From contig NZ_JAVIFV010000001.1 in the NCBI RefSeq assembly GCF_031157375.1, positions 310,001 to 374,000 on the forward strand: a stretch of DNA of 64,000 nt, in the 5' to 3' direction. Numbering within the stretch: the stretch's first letter is position 1; each line of letters begins with the position of its first letter. Below, piece after piece: positions 7,224 to 15,597 of this stretch. The translations under genes were made by a program, and so were the position numbers. The notes beneath the pieces were generated by a model, which had not been told where the DNA came from, did no database searches, and was given only the letters and a program-made list of their open reading frames with translations. Source of the stretch: Sphingosinicella sp. LHD-64 (GTDB taxonomy: Bacteria; Pseudomonadota; Alphaproteobacteria; Sphingomonadales; Sphingomonadaceae).

Positions 7224-9353
7224 TTGCTTCGACATGTTCTCCTGGCCGGTGTGGCCAGCATCCTCGCCCCCGGGCTCGCCCTTGCCCAGACCGGCGTGGC
7301 GCCGTCGGCCGACGACGCCCAGCAAAGCGGCGGCACGGGCCAGGCCCGCACGCCGCACCGGGCGCAGGATCTCCACGCGCCGGAGCAGCAGGAAATCGTC
7401 ATCACCGGCTTCCAGCGCAACCGCGACGACATTCTCTCCGGCACGTCGGTGGTCACCGGCGAGGAGCTGACCCGGGACCTGAGACCGACGATCGGCGACA
7501 CCCTCGCCCGCCAGGCCGGTGTCTCGGCAACCTCCTTCGGCCCGAGCGCCTCCCGTCCGGTGCTGCGCGGCTTCCAGGGCGACCGCATCCGCATCCTCAC
7601 CGACGGGATCGGCAGTCTCGACGTCTCCTCGACCAGCGTCGACCACGCCGTCGCGATCAACCCCCTCACCGCCGACCGGGTCGAGGTGCTGCGCGGCCCC
7701 TCCGTCCTTTTGTTCGGGTCCTCCGCGATCGGCGGCGTCGTCAACGTCATCGACAGCCGTATTCCCCGCCATGTGCCGGACGAGCCGGTTCATGTCGAAG
7801 GGTTGTTCACCTACGGCTCCGCGGCGGACGAGCGCTCGGCCAACGGCGCGGTCGACGTGCCGCTGGGCGGCGGCTTCGTCGCCCATGTCGACGGCAACTG
7901 GACCAAGACCGACGACCTCAGGACCGGCGGCTACATCCTGACCCCGGAACTGCGCGCCCAAGCGGCAGCCGGCGCCGACCCCGAGATCCGGGAACTGGCC
8001 GAACTCCGCGGCCGCCTGCCCAATTCCGCTTCGGAAACCACCGACTTTGCCGGCGGCCTCGCCTGGATCGACGGCCAGAACAATGTCGGCCTCTCCGTCA
8101 ACCGCTACGACAGCCGCTACGGCATTCCGATCCGCTACTCGCTCGATCCCGCCGTAGAGGCGGAGGGGCCGACGCTCGACCTGCGCCAGACCCGGGTCGA
8201 CGCGCGTGCCGAGATCGACGCCGGCGACGGCTTCCTCGACGTGGTGCGCTTCCGCGGCGGCTATTCCGACTATCGCCATTTCGAGATCGAGGACACGGGC
8301 GAGATCGCGACCACCTTCCTGACCGAGGGCGTCGAGGGGCGGCTCGAGTTCGTCCAGTCGGACCGGGGCGGCTGGGGCGGCGGCTTCGGCGTCCAGTATT
8401 TCCACCGCGACTTCTCGGTCGACGGCGAGGAGAAGTTCCTGCCCGCCAACACCACCGAGCAGTTCGGCCTGTTTGCGCTCCAGACCTTCGACCTCGGCGA
8501 CTTCCGGGCCGAAGTTGGCGGCCGCTATGAACATTCGCGCCTCACCGCCGACGCCGATGCCGATCTCGGCAATCCCGCGCTCCGACGCACGTTCGACACC
8601 TTTTCCGGCTCGATCGGCGGCAGCTACGAGCTCGCGCCCGGCATCCGCTTCGGCGTCAATGCCTCCCATGCCCAGCGCGCGCCCTCGGCCGAGGAACTGT
8701 TCGCCAACGGCCCCCATGCCGGCACCCAGGCGTTCGAAGTCGGCGATCCGACCTTCGGCAAGGAGAAGAGCTGGGGGCTGGAAGGCACGCTGCGTGCGAC
8801 CGGCGACGGCTTCCATACCAGCGCGTCGATCTTCCAGAGCTGGTTCGACAATTACATCTACGAGGCCCCCACCGGCGCAGTCGAGGACGACCTTCCGGTG
8901 TTCCAGTACAGCCAGGCCGATGCGCGCTATTTCGGCGTCGAGTTCGAGGCCTCGGCGCGGCTTGCCCGCATCGGCAGCGTGACGCTCAACGCCGACGGCG
9001 TCGCCGACTATGTCCGGGCGACGATCGATTCCGTCGGGCCGGCGCCGCGCATCCCGCCCTTCCGCATTCTCGGCGGGCTGGAGGCCCAGTCGGATCTCGC
9101 CGACGGCCGGATCGAGGTCGAGCATGTCACCGGCCAGGACCGGATCGCCGCCTTCGAGACGCCGACCGACGGATACACGATGGTCAACGCCTCGATCGCC
9201 TTCCACCCGTTCGGCGACCGCAACGACAGCACGATCACCTTGTCGGCGAACAACATCTTCGACGTCACGGCCCGCCGCCATGCGAGCTTCCTCAAGGACT
9301 TCGCCCCGCTTGCCGGACGCGACCTGCGAATCAGCGCCCGGGTGAGCTTCTGA
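7224..9353 (+). CDS. TonB-dependent receptor, probable zinc (ZnuD-like) type
   Basis: A 709-residue outer-membrane receptor. The signal peptide ends near ALAQ (22). The plug domain (about 55-165) has TIGDTLARQAGVSA, RPVLRGFQGDRIRIL and VEVLRGPSVLLFGSSAIGG. A beta-barrel follows and ends with the outer-membrane signature Phe (ISARVSF). The TTG start at 7224 is supported by an AAGGAGG ribosome site at 7212-7218, 5 bases upstream. The short plug, compact barrel and Zur-box-like promoter point to zinc uptake, but the substrate is inferred from the promoter rather than from a binding motif. The TonB box was not located with confidence. Confidence 0.85.
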   Translation: MLRHVLLAGVASILAPGLALAQTGVAPSADDAQQSGGTGQARTPHRAQDLHAPEQQEIVITGFQRNRDDILSGTSVVTGEELTRDLRPTIGDTLARQAGVSATSFGPSASRPVLRGFQGDRIRILTDGIGSLDVSSTSVDHAVAINPLTADRVEVLRGPSVLLFGSSAIGGVVNVIDSRIPRHVPDEPVHVEGLFTYGSAADERSANGAVDVPLGGGFVAHVDGNWTKTDDLRTGGYILTPELRAQAAAGADPEIRELAELRGRLPNSASETTDFAGGLAWIDGQNNVGLSVNRYDSRYGIPIRYSLDPAVEAEGPTLDLRQTRVDARAEIDAGDGFLDVVRFRGGYSDYRHFEIEDTGEIATTFLTEGVEGRLEFVQSDRGGWGGGFGVQYFHRDFSVDGEEKFLPANTTEQFGLFALQTFDLGDFRAEVGGRYEHSRLTADADADLGNPALRRTFDTFSGSIGGSYELAPGIRFGVNASHAQRAPSAEELFANGPHAGTQAFEVGDPTFGKEKSWGLEGTLRATGDGFHTSASIFQSWFDNYIYEAPTGAVEDDLPVFQYSQADARYFGVEFEASARLARIGSVTLNADGVADYVRATIDSVGPAPRIPPFRILGGLEAQSDLADGRIEVEHVTGQDRIAAFETPTDGYTMVNASIAFHPFGDRNDSTITLSANNIFDVTARRHASFLKDFAPLAGRDLRISARVSF

Positions 9354-9477
9354 GGAGTCTGGATTCGTTCTATCCCGCCTCCGAAACGGCCCGTCCCGCC
9401 AAGCCAATGATTCATATGGCAGAAATACCGTATTTGGTGTGATGTGCCGCCGGGCAAAGGGACGTTTCGGAGGAACG

Positions 9478-10584
9478 ATGACGAGCGGGACAGGATCTCG
9501 GGCGCGCAGGATTCGGGCATTGGCGCTGACGGCGGCGGTGCTGGTCGGCTTCGCGCCCCAGGCGAATTCGGCGCAGACGCGCAGCCGGCCCGATGCGCCC
9601 CCGACCTATGCGCCGCGCCCGGCCACGATCGCCCAGCGCGCGCTCGACGTGCGCATCGGCGCGCTCGGTCGCAATTTCGACGGGCTCGTCGGCATCGCGG
9701 TGCGCGAAGTGGAGACAGGCTGGACGACGAGCTGGAACGGCGAACGCCATTTCCCGCAGCAGAGCGTCAGCAAGTTCTGGGTCGCCCTGACCGCGTTCAG
9801 CCGGATCGACGCCGGCGAGCTCAGCCCCGACGACCGGGTCACGATCCGGCGCCAGGACCTGACCCTGTTCCACCAGCCGGTGGCCGCGGAGATCGGTGCG
9901 AACGGCTATACGACGACGCTCGACAACCTGATCTTTCGCGCGATCACCCAGAGCGACAACACCTGCAACGATGCGGTGCTGCGCCGCGCCGGCGGGCCCG
10001 AGGCGGTGCGCGCCATGCTGACCCGCAACCGGATCGAGGGCATCCGCTTCGGCCCCGGAGAGCGGCTGATGCAGAGCCAGATCGCCGGCCTGCAATGGCG
10101 GCCGAGCTATTCGGTCGGGCGTGCCTTCTACCAGGCGCGGTCCGCGGTCCCGGAAGACCGCCGGCGCGAGGCGTTCCAGAACTATGTCGAGGACCCCATC
10201 GATGGCGCGACGCCGCTCGGCATCATCGACGGCCTGTCGCGCCTGCAGCGCGGCGAACTGCTGTCGCAGCGCTCGACCGCCCGGCTGCTCTCGATCATGT
10301 CGCAGACCCGCACCGGGCGGCAGCGCCTGACCGGCGGCCTCGCCCCGGGTTGGCGAATCGCGCACAAGACCGGCACCGGCCAGGTGCTGGGCGCGACCCA
10401 GGCGGGGTATAACGACATCGGCATCCTGACCTCGCCCGAGGGCCGGCACTATGCGGTGGCGGTCATGATGGGTCGCACTGCGATACCGATCCCGCAGCGC
10501 ATGGCGCTGATGCAGGACGTGACGCGGGCGGTGATCGCCTACAACGATGCCAGCCGTGCCGAAGGAACTGGATCGCTTCGCTAA
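9478..10584 (+). CDS. secreted serine hydrolase, class A beta-lactamase fold
   Basis: 368 residues with a signal peptide to about residue 31 (NSA-QT). The three active-site elements of penicillin-binding serine enzymes are present: Ser96-V-S-Lys99, Ser159-Asp160-Asn161 and Lys297-Thr-Gly299. The usual omega-loop ExxLN is not evident. Instead, about 60 residues of Arg-rich sequence (about 192-243) occupy that region, so true beta-lactamase activity is doubtful; a D-Ala peptidase or other hydrolase role is possible. The ATG at 9478 is preceded by CGGAGG 5-10 bases upstream. There is no adjacent ampR or bla regulator. Confidence 0.82.
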   Translation: MTSGTGSRARRIRALALTAAVLVGFAPQANSAQTRSRPDAPPTYAPRPATIAQRALDVRIGALGRNFDGLVGIAVREVETGWTTSWNGERHFPQQSVSKFWVALTAFSRIDAGELSPDDRVTIRRQDLTLFHQPVAAEIGANGYTTTLDNLIFRAITQSDNTCNDAVLRRAGGPEAVRAMLTRNRIEGIRFGPGERLMQSQIAGLQWRPSYSVGRAFYQARSAVPEDRRREAFQNYVEDPIDGATPLGIIDGLSRLQRGELLSQRSTARLLSIMSQTRTGRQRLTGGLAPGWRIAHKTGTGQVLGATQAGYNDIGILTSPEGRHYAVAVMMGRTAIPIPQRMALMQDVTRAVIAYNDASRAEGTGSLR

Positions 10585-10622
10585 CGCTGGCGGAGCAAGC
10601 GCCCTGCTCATAAGATGGGCCG

Positions 10623-11213
10623 ATGGCACGGCCCCAATCCCCCGACTATGACAAAAGGCGCGAGGCGATCGTCGCGGCGGCGGCCCGCCTCTATGCGCAA
10701 CGGGGCTTCCAGGGCGCGTCGGTGGCCGACCTCGCCAAGGCCTGCGACACGTCCAAGTCGCTGATCTATCATTATTTCCCGGCCAAGGACGACATCCTCC
10801 ACGCGGTGATGGCCGAGCATCTCGATGCGCTGGTCACCGCGGCGGAAGAGGCCAGGCGCGGCGGCGGCTCGCCGGAGAACCAGCTCCGGACGCTGACCCT
10901 CGCCTTCATGCGCCACTATGTGGGCGCACAGGACCGCCATAAGGTCCTTCTGAACGAGCTCGACAATCTGCCGGCGGTGGCACGCCAGGACGTCGTCGCC
11001 AAGCAGCGCCGGGTGATCGCGACCACCGAAGCGATCATTGCCGACCTCGCCCCCGGGCAGGACGCCCGGGTCAGCGCGATGCTGTTCTTCGGCATGATCA
11101 ACTGGACCCACACCTGGTTCGATCCGGCCGGGCCGGTGATGCCGGAGATGCTGGCGCTGCGCGTCGTCGATCTGATGCTTCGTGGGGTGCAGGGCGGCGT
11201 TCAGGCGTCGTAA
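10623..11213 (+). CDS. TetR/AcrR-family regulator, likely of the phenylacetate genes
   Basis: 196 residues. The N-terminal helix-turn-helix (about 14-60) reads AAARLYAQRGFQGASVADLAKACDTSKSLIYHYFPAKDD, the classic TetR pattern (quoted here as spaced segments of one domain). The C-terminal helical domain is ligand-binding and dimerising. It sits tail to tail with paaE and overlaps it by 13 bases. In alphaproteobacteria that lack PaaX, a TetR protein (PaaR) commonly controls paa genes. The 12-bp palindrome GACCGATCGGTC at both paa promoters is its probable operator, which is inference. Confidence 0.88.
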   Translation: MARPQSPDYDKRREAIVAAAARLYAQRGFQGASVADLAKACDTSKSLIYHYFPAKDDILHAVMAEHLDALVTAAEEARRGGGSPENQLRTLTLAFMRHYVGAQDRHKVLLNELDNLPAVARQDVVAKQRRVIATTEAIIADLAPGQDARVSAMLFFGMINWTHTWFDPAGPVMPEMLALRVVDLMLRGVQGGVQAS

Positions 11214-12277
11214 TTGAGCTCGACGCCGTTGCCCTTGGGCACGGACTGGCATGTCAGCACATAGCCCGCCGCCACCTCCTCGTCGGTGAGGCCGTAGCGG
11301 GCCGCCATCTCGACCTCGCCGGTGACGACGCGGGCGCGGCAGGTGGCGCAGACGCCGGCCTTGCAGGCGAAGGGCGCGGGCAGGCCGGCGGCGCGGGCGC
11401 TGTCGAGGATGTTGCCTGCCGCCGCATCGAAGGGGACGCGGCGCTTGCGGCCGTCGAGGGTGACGGTCATGGTCAGGCCCGCGGCTTCCTGCTTCAGCGC
11501 CTGCATCTGCGCTTCGACCACCGCTGACGCGCGACCGGCGGTGAACCGTTCGAGATGGATGCGGCTGCGGTCGACGCCCCTGGCGAGCAAGGCTTCCTCG
11601 GCGGCATCCATCATCGGACCGGGTCCGCAGATGAAGAAGGCGGCGATCTCGGACGGATCGATCAGCGCGCCCAGGATCTCGTCGCATTTGGCGCGATCGA
11701 GCATGCCGTTGAACAGCTCGAACTCTTCGGCCTCTTCGGCAAGGAAATGATGGACTTCGAGGCGATCCATGAAACGGTTCTTGAGCTGCGCCAGCCCTTC
11801 CAGGAAGATGATCGAGTTGCTGTCGCGATTGCCGTAGAAGAGGGTGAAGCGGCTCCCCGGCTCGGTCAGCAGGGTCGACTTCAAGAGCGACATGACCGGC
11901 GTGATGCCGGAGCCGCCGGCGAACCCAACATAATGATTGGTGGCGGCGGGATCGAACTCCCACGTGAAGCTGCCGTGCGGCGCCATCACCTCGATCGCGT
12001 CGCCGGCCTTCAGGTTTTCGTTCGCCCAGTTGGAGAAGAGGCCTCCGCCGATCCGCTTCACCGTGACGGTCAACGTCCCGTCCTGCGGTGCGACGCAGAG
12101 CGAATAATTGCGGCGAACCTCTTCACCCGAAATCTCAGCTTTCAACGTCAAATGCTGACCAGGCTTGAATTTGAAGGTGTCGCGCAGCGCCTCGGGCACG
12201 GCGAAGCGGATCGAGCGGGCCTCGGCGGTCTCGTCGATCACGCCGGCGATGGTGAGGGTGTGGAAGGCGGCGCTCAT
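11201..12277 (-). CDS. paaE: 1,2-phenylacetyl-CoA epoxidase, reductase subunit
   Basis: Passes electrons from NADPH through FAD and a [2Fe-2S] centre to the PaaAC oxygenase. In the 358-residue chain, the flavin domain has RRNYSLC (near 50), the NAD(P) domain has GFAGGSGITPVMSL and ends CGPGPMMDAAEEAL, and the C-terminal plant-type ferredoxin domain has the cluster ligands CKAGVCATCRA plus a later Cys in LTCQSVP. The start is the ATG at 12277, one base after the paaD stop; a longer reading would run through paaD. It is the last gene of paaABCDE and overlaps the convergent TetR gene by 13 bases. Confidence 0.95.
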   Translation of the reverse strand: MSAAFHTLTIAGVIDETAEARSIRFAVPEALRDTFKFKPGQHLTLKAEISGEEVRRNYSLCVAPQDGTLTVTVKRIGGGLFSNWANENLKAGDAIEVMAPHGSFTWEFDPAATNHYVGFAGGSGITPVMSLLKSTLLTEPGSRFTLFYGNRDSNSIIFLEGLAQLKNRFMDRLEVHHFLAEEAEEFELFNGMLDRAKCDEILGALIDPSEIAAFFICGPGPMMDAAEEALLARGVDRSRIHLERFTAGRASAVVEAQMQALKQEAAGLTMTVTLDGRKRRVPFDAAAGNILDSARAAGLPAPFACKAGVCATCRARVVTGEVEMAARYGLTDEEVAAGYVLTCQSVPKGNGVELNYDA

Positions 12278-12278
12278 C

Positions 12279-12857
12279 TCAGTGGCACTTGAACAGGTCG
12301 AAGGGCTCGAGACAGTCGCGGCACCGCCATTGCGCCTTGCAGGGGGTCGAGCCGAACCGGCTGATTTCCTCGGTCGCCGTCGAGCCGCATTGCGGGCATT
12401 CGACCGCATGCGTTCCCGCGGGCGTCGGCGGGGCGATGCCGTAGGCCTTGAGCTTCGCCTTGCCGGATTCGGTGATCCAGTCGGTCGTCCAGGGCGGTGA
12501 CAGCGTGGTCTCGATCGCGACGTCGCCGAAACCGGCCTCGTCGAGCGCAGCGCGGACCATCGTCTCGATCACCAGAGTGGCCGGGCAGCCGGTATAAGTC
12601 GGGGTCAGCAGCACGCGATCCGCAGAGACATCGCGAACGATGCCGAGATCGACGATGGAAACGATCGGGATCTCCGGATCGAGCACGGCCTCAAGAACCC
12701 GCCAAATCTCGTCACTCCGGCGAAGGCCGGAGTCCAGACTCCCTTGAGCCTGCCGGGCTGGATCCCGGCCTTCAGCCTTTGGCTGAAGTTTATCCTGAGC
12801 GCCTGCCTTGCAGGCAGTCGAAGGGCCGGGGTGACGGGTTTGCACCGCTGCTACCAT
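12279..12857 (-). CDS. paaD: phenylacetyl-CoA epoxidase maturation protein, with repeat-derived N-terminus
   Basis: 192 residues. The C-terminal 140 match PaaD, a DUF59/MIP18-type protein needed for Fe-S or diiron maturation of the epoxidase: LEAVLDPEIPIVSIVDLGIVRD (in two blocks), TPTYTGCPAT, and a zinc-ribbon tail with CPQCGS and CRDC. Residues 8-49 are unlike any PaaD and are the translation of a 126-base palindromic repeat lying in frame. The ATG at 12857 is kept because it overlaps the paaC stop (ATGGTAG), implying coupling, and no other start lies between it and the repeat. The next chance to start would lie inside or after the repeat, so whether the extension is made is open. Confidence 0.88.
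   Translation of the reverse strand: MVAAVQTRHPGPSTACKAGAQDKLQPKAEGRDPARQAQGSLDSGLRRSDEIWRVLEAVLDPEIPIVSIVDLGIVRDVSADRVLLTPTYTGCPATLVIETMVRAALDEAGFGDVAIETTLSPPWTTDWITESGKAKLKAYGIAPPTPAGTHAVECPQCGSTATEEISRFGSTPCKAQWRCRDCLEPFDLFKCH
12711..12836. repeat. palindromic repeat inside the paaD coding region
   Basis: Begins GTCACTCCGGCGAAGGCCGG and ends GGCCGGGGTGAC, the same CGTCA...TGACG architecture as the intergenic repeats in this window, with inner arms around GCCTGCCTTGCAGGC. The 126 bases equal 42 codons and keep the paaD frame open. Confidence 0.85.
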
Positions 12858-13678
12858 GTCGCGTCCGGATAGGTGCGGGGCAGGAACTGCATGACGGCCA
12901 GCAGATGGCCCAGATGCTCGCCATGGTGGCCGCGGCGGCCGCCGAGGATCGGGCGCTGGTCCTTGGGCGCCGCCAATGTCGCTTCGGCGAGCACGGCGGC
13001 GATCCGGGCGTCATAGTCGGCGCGGAACGCTACAACGTCGGCGCCGATGCCGCGCGCCGCGGCCTCGGTCGCGACCGCGTCCATCTCGAACAGTTCGGGG
13101 ACGAAGCGCCACATCCAGTCGAGGCCGTCCTGCATCCGCCGACGGCTTTCCTCGGTGCCGTCGCCGAGGCGGATCACCCATTCGGACGCCAGCTCGGCAT
13201 GGTAGGTGACCTCCTTGACCGCCTTGGCGGCGACCGCGGCGATCGTCTCGTCGGTCGAGGCCGTCAGCCGCTCGAACAGCAGCTGCTGCCAGGTCGAGAA
13301 GAGGAGCTGGCGCGCCATCGTCTGGGCGAAGTCGCCATTGGGCTGCTCGACCAGCCAGCAATTGCGGAAATCGAGCACGTCGCGGTGGAAAGCGAGCGCA
13401 TCGCCGTCACGCCCCCTGCCCTCCGCAGCGCCGGCTGCGTTCAGGAAATGGGTCGCCTGACCGATCAGGTCGAGGCCCATATTGGCGAGGCTGAGATCGA
13501 CCTCGACCGAAGGCGCATGGCCGCACCATTCGCCGAGGCGCTGGCCGAGGATCAGACTGTCGTCGCCCAGGCGCAGCAAGGTTTCGAACAGAACCGAGCG
13601 CGCCTCCTCCGCCGACGAGTCGAACGCGCCTTTCCCGGTGGCGCCAGTCGGCACGTCGATCGGGGGCAACGAGGCCAT
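12851..13678 (-). CDS. paaC: 1,2-phenylacetyl-CoA epoxidase, structural subunit
   Basis: Partner of PaaA in the epoxidase core; a ferritin-like four-helix protein that lacks a working diiron site in known systems. 275 residues from the ATG at 13678, which shares TGATG with the stop of the preceding gene. An upstream alternative would add six residues. Recognisable blocks are LLRLGDDSLILGQRLGEWCG, DLIGQATHFLN and VKEVTYHAELASEWVIRLGDG, and the C-terminal HHGEHLGHLLAVMQ stretch is characteristic of PaaC. Stop and paaD start interlock (ATGGTAG). Confidence 0.95.
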   Translation of the reverse strand: MASLPPIDVPTGATGKGAFDSSAEEARSVLFETLLRLGDDSLILGQRLGEWCGHAPSVEVDLSLANMGLDLIGQATHFLNAAGAAEGRGRDGDALAFHRDVLDFRNCWLVEQPNGDFAQTMARQLLFSTWQQLLFERLTASTDETIAAVAAKAVKEVTYHAELASEWVIRLGDGTEESRRRMQDGLDWMWRFVPELFEMDAVATEAAARGIGADVVAFRADYDARIAAVLAEATLAAPKDQRPILGGRRGHHGEHLGHLLAVMQFLPRTYPDATW

Positions 13679-14184
13679 CAGGCCGTTCCCACGCACCAGG
13701 GATCGGGCTGCATATCCACGATCGGGCCGGCTTCATCCGGCCGCGGGTAGCGCGCCTTGAAGGTGAAGGCCTGCGGACTCGGGCCAAACTGATCGAGCCG
13801 CCACAGGCGCGAGAGCCCGTCGTCCACGCTCGGGATCGTGCCTGCCGGCACCCACCACAACGCCTGATAGGCGCCGCTATAGGGCGCCACCCATTCGCGC
13901 CGCCGCGCCATCACTGGCGTATGTGCGCTGCGGTAGACGAACTCGAACAGCGCCTCGACCCCGGTCCACACCGACATGTTGATCACCAGCAGTGGATCGG
14001 GTGTCGATTGCAGCCCGGTCGCGTTTCCGTTGTCGCCTTGCAGCCGCCAGACGAAGCCGGGGCTCGCATCGGCGATCGCGTTCACCCGGTCGAGCGCGTC
14101 GAAAAATGGCTGCACCACCGGATCGCCTTCAGGCCCCAGCAGGCGGCCGATGTTGATCTGGGCGATGTGCCACGCCTCGGTCAT
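13678..14184 (-). CDS. DUF3291-type protein within the paa operon
   Basis: 168 residues, cytosolic, with no signal or membrane segment. The start MTEAWHIAQINIGRLLG and the core NATGLQSTPDPLLVINMSVW and HTPVMARRREWVAPY match the DUF3291 pattern, a small ferredoxin-like or dimeric alpha/beta-barrel fold of unknown function. It is placed between paaB and paaC, 13 bases from paaB and sharing TGATG with paaC, so it must be translated with the epoxidase. PaaABCDE in model organisms has no gene here. A role in epoxidase assembly or in detoxifying the reactive epoxide is conceivable, but nothing in the sequence shows it. Confidence 0.85.
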   Translation of the reverse strand: MTEAWHIAQINIGRLLGPEGDPVVQPFFDALDRVNAIADASPGFVWRLQGDNGNATGLQSTPDPLLVINMSVWTGVEALFEFVYRSAHTPVMARRREWVAPYSGAYQALWWVPAGTIPSVDDGLSRLWRLDQFGPSPQAFTFKARYPRPDEAGPIVDMQPDPWCVGTA

Positions 14185-14197
14185 TTCCGAATCTCCT

Positions 14198-14482
14198 TCA
14201 AATGTGCTTCACGTCGTCGGGGATGTCGTAGAAGGTGGGGTGGCGGTAGATCTTGTCCTCGGCCGGTTCGAACATCGGCCCGTCGTCGGCGGGATCGGAC
14301 GCGACGATCTGGGCCGACGGCACGACCCACAGGCTCACGCCCTCCATCCGCCGCGTATAGGTGTCGCGGGCATGGCGCAGCGCGATCTCGGCGTCCGGCG
14401 CGTGGACCGAGCCGACATGGCGGTGCGACATGCCGCCCTTGGCGCGGACGAACACCTCCCAGAGCGGCCAGTCCTTCGACAT
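14198..14482 (-). CDS. paaB: 1,2-phenylacetyl-CoA epoxidase subunit PaaB
   Basis: A small subunit bridging PaaAC heterodimers. 94 residues, close to the usual 95, with the diagnostic start WPLWEVFVRAKGGMSHRHVG and the segment HAPDAEIALRHARDTYTRR. The ATG at 14482 is preferred over a GTG two codons upstream because GAGG lies at a good distance (GAGGTGAAGATG). It is separated from paaA by an 84-bp palindromic repeat that sits inside the operon, so the repeat may alter mRNA stability between paaA and the rest. Confidence 0.95.
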   Translation of the reverse strand: MSKDWPLWEVFVRAKGGMSHRHVGSVHAPDAEIALRHARDTYTRRMEGVSLWVVPSAQIVASDPADDGPMFEPAEDKIYRHPTFYDIPDDVKHI

Positions 14483-14490
14483 CTTCACCT

Positions 14491-14574
14491 CGTCATTCCA
14501 GCGAAAGCTGGAATCTCCTTTGTTCTTCTCGACCTCCCGAAGGAAGTGAGATCCCAGCTTTCGCTGGGATGACG
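14491..14574. repeat. palindromic repeat between paaA and paaB
   Basis: CGTCATTCCAGCGAAAGCTGGAATC at the left is mirrored by GATCCCAGCTTTCGCTGGGATGACG at the right (shown here as arm ends). Each arm also holds its own small hairpin. It lies within the paa operon transcript and starts two bases after the paaA stop. Confidence 0.88.
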
Positions 14575-14576
14575 GT

Positions 14577-15557
14577 TTAGGCGGCCTCCCTCGCCGCGCG
14601 CTTCTCGGCGTGCGCCACCGCGGCCTCGCGGACCCAGGCGTTGCTTTCCCACGCCTCGCGGCGAGCCTTCATCCGCTCCCTGGCGACCGGTCCCTCGCCG
14701 CGCACGACCGCGTAGAATTCCTCCCAGTCGACCGCGCCGAAATCATGGCCGCCCTTCTCCTCGTTCCACCTGAGATCGGGATCGGGGACGGTGAGGCCGA
14801 TCGCGTCGGCCTGCGGCTTGGTGATGTCGACGAATTTCTGCCTGAGCTCGTCATTGGTATCGCGCTTGATCCGCCAGCGCATCGACTGGGCGGTGTTGGG
14901 CGAATTGTCGTCGGTCGGCCCGAACATCATCAGGCTCGGCCACCACCAGCGGTCGAGCGCGTCCTGCGCCATCCTTTTCTGCTCCGGCGTACCCGCCGCG
15001 AGATGCATCATGATCTCGTAGCCCTGGCGCTGGTGGAAGCTCTCCTCCTTGCAGACGCGGACCATGGCGCGGGCATAGGGGCCGTAGGAGGTGCGCTGCA
15101 GCGGCACCTGGTTCATGATCGCGGCGCCGTCGACCAGCCAGCCGATCGCGCCGATGTCCGCCCAGATGAGCGTCGGATAGTTGAAGATCGTCGAGTACTT
15201 CGCCTTGCCGGAATGCAGCGCCTCGATCATCTCCTCGCGGCTCGTGCCGAGCGTCTCGGCGGCCGAATAGAGATAGAGGCCGTGCCCGGCCTCATCCTGC
15301 ACCTTGGCGAGCAGGATCGCCTTGCGGCGCAGCGACGGCGCGCGGGTGATCCAGTTGCCCTCCGGCAGCATGCCGACGATCTCGCTGTGCGCGTGCTGGC
15401 TGATCTGGCGGGTCAGCGTGCGGCGATAGGCCTCGGGCATCCAGTCCTTCGGCTCGATGAACTCGTCGGCGGCGACCCGCGCTTCGAAGGCGGCGAGCTT
15501 CTCGGGATCCTCGGCCGAGACGACCTGAGCCGTCTTCTGCATCTCGGTCGTGTACAT
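14577..15557 (-). CDS. paaA: 1,2-phenylacetyl-CoA epoxidase, catalytic diiron subunit
   Basis: Forms the 2,3-epoxide of phenylacetyl-CoA using O2. 326 residues. Carboxylate and His ligands of the diiron site are visible in [12 protein letters not shown] (near 58-69), in DEAGH (88-92, the first ExxH) and in [12 protein letters not shown] (near 168-179, the second ExxH). The block [11 protein letters not shown] is typical of PaaA. The ATG at 15557 follows AGGAG at a 6-base spacing. First gene of paaAB-DUF3291-CDE. A 12-bp palindrome lies 22 bases upstream of the start codon, where a repressor would block the promoter. Confidence 0.97.
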   Translation of the reverse strand: MYTTEMQKTAQVVSAEDPEKLAAFEARVAADEFIEPKDWMPEAYRRTLTRQISQHAHSEIVGMLPEGNWITRAPSLRRKAILLAKVQDEAGHGLYLYSAAETLGTSREEMIEALHSGKAKYSTIFNYPTLIWADIGAIGWLVDGAAIMNQVPLQRTSYGPYARAMVRVCKEESFHQRQGYEIMMHLAAGTPEQKRMAQDALDRWWWPSLMMFGPTDDNSPNTAQSMRWRIKRDTNDELRQKFVDITKPQADAIGLTVPDPDLRWNEEKGGHDFGAVDWEEFYAVVRGEGPVARERMKARREAWESNAWVREAAVAHAEKRAAREAA

Positions 15558-15578
15558 GGACGTCTCCTACCATTAATC

Positions 15579-15590
15579 GACCGATCGGTC
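15579..15590. promoter_or_regulatory. palindromic operator at the paaA promoter
   Basis: A perfect 12-bp palindrome GACCGATCGGTC followed by AACGAATTC. The same 12 bases followed by TATGAATTC occur between paaI and paaG. The shared flank (C before, GAATTC after) makes a common regulator likely; the neighbouring TetR protein is the candidate. Confidence 0.75.
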
Positions 15591-15597
15591 AACGAAT

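Noticed and set aside
7173-9407. 744-codon frame on the minus strand over the TonB receptor
   Set aside because: Low-complexity Asp/Arg/Ala-rich translation without motifs; the plus-strand receptor has plug, barrel and ribosome site.
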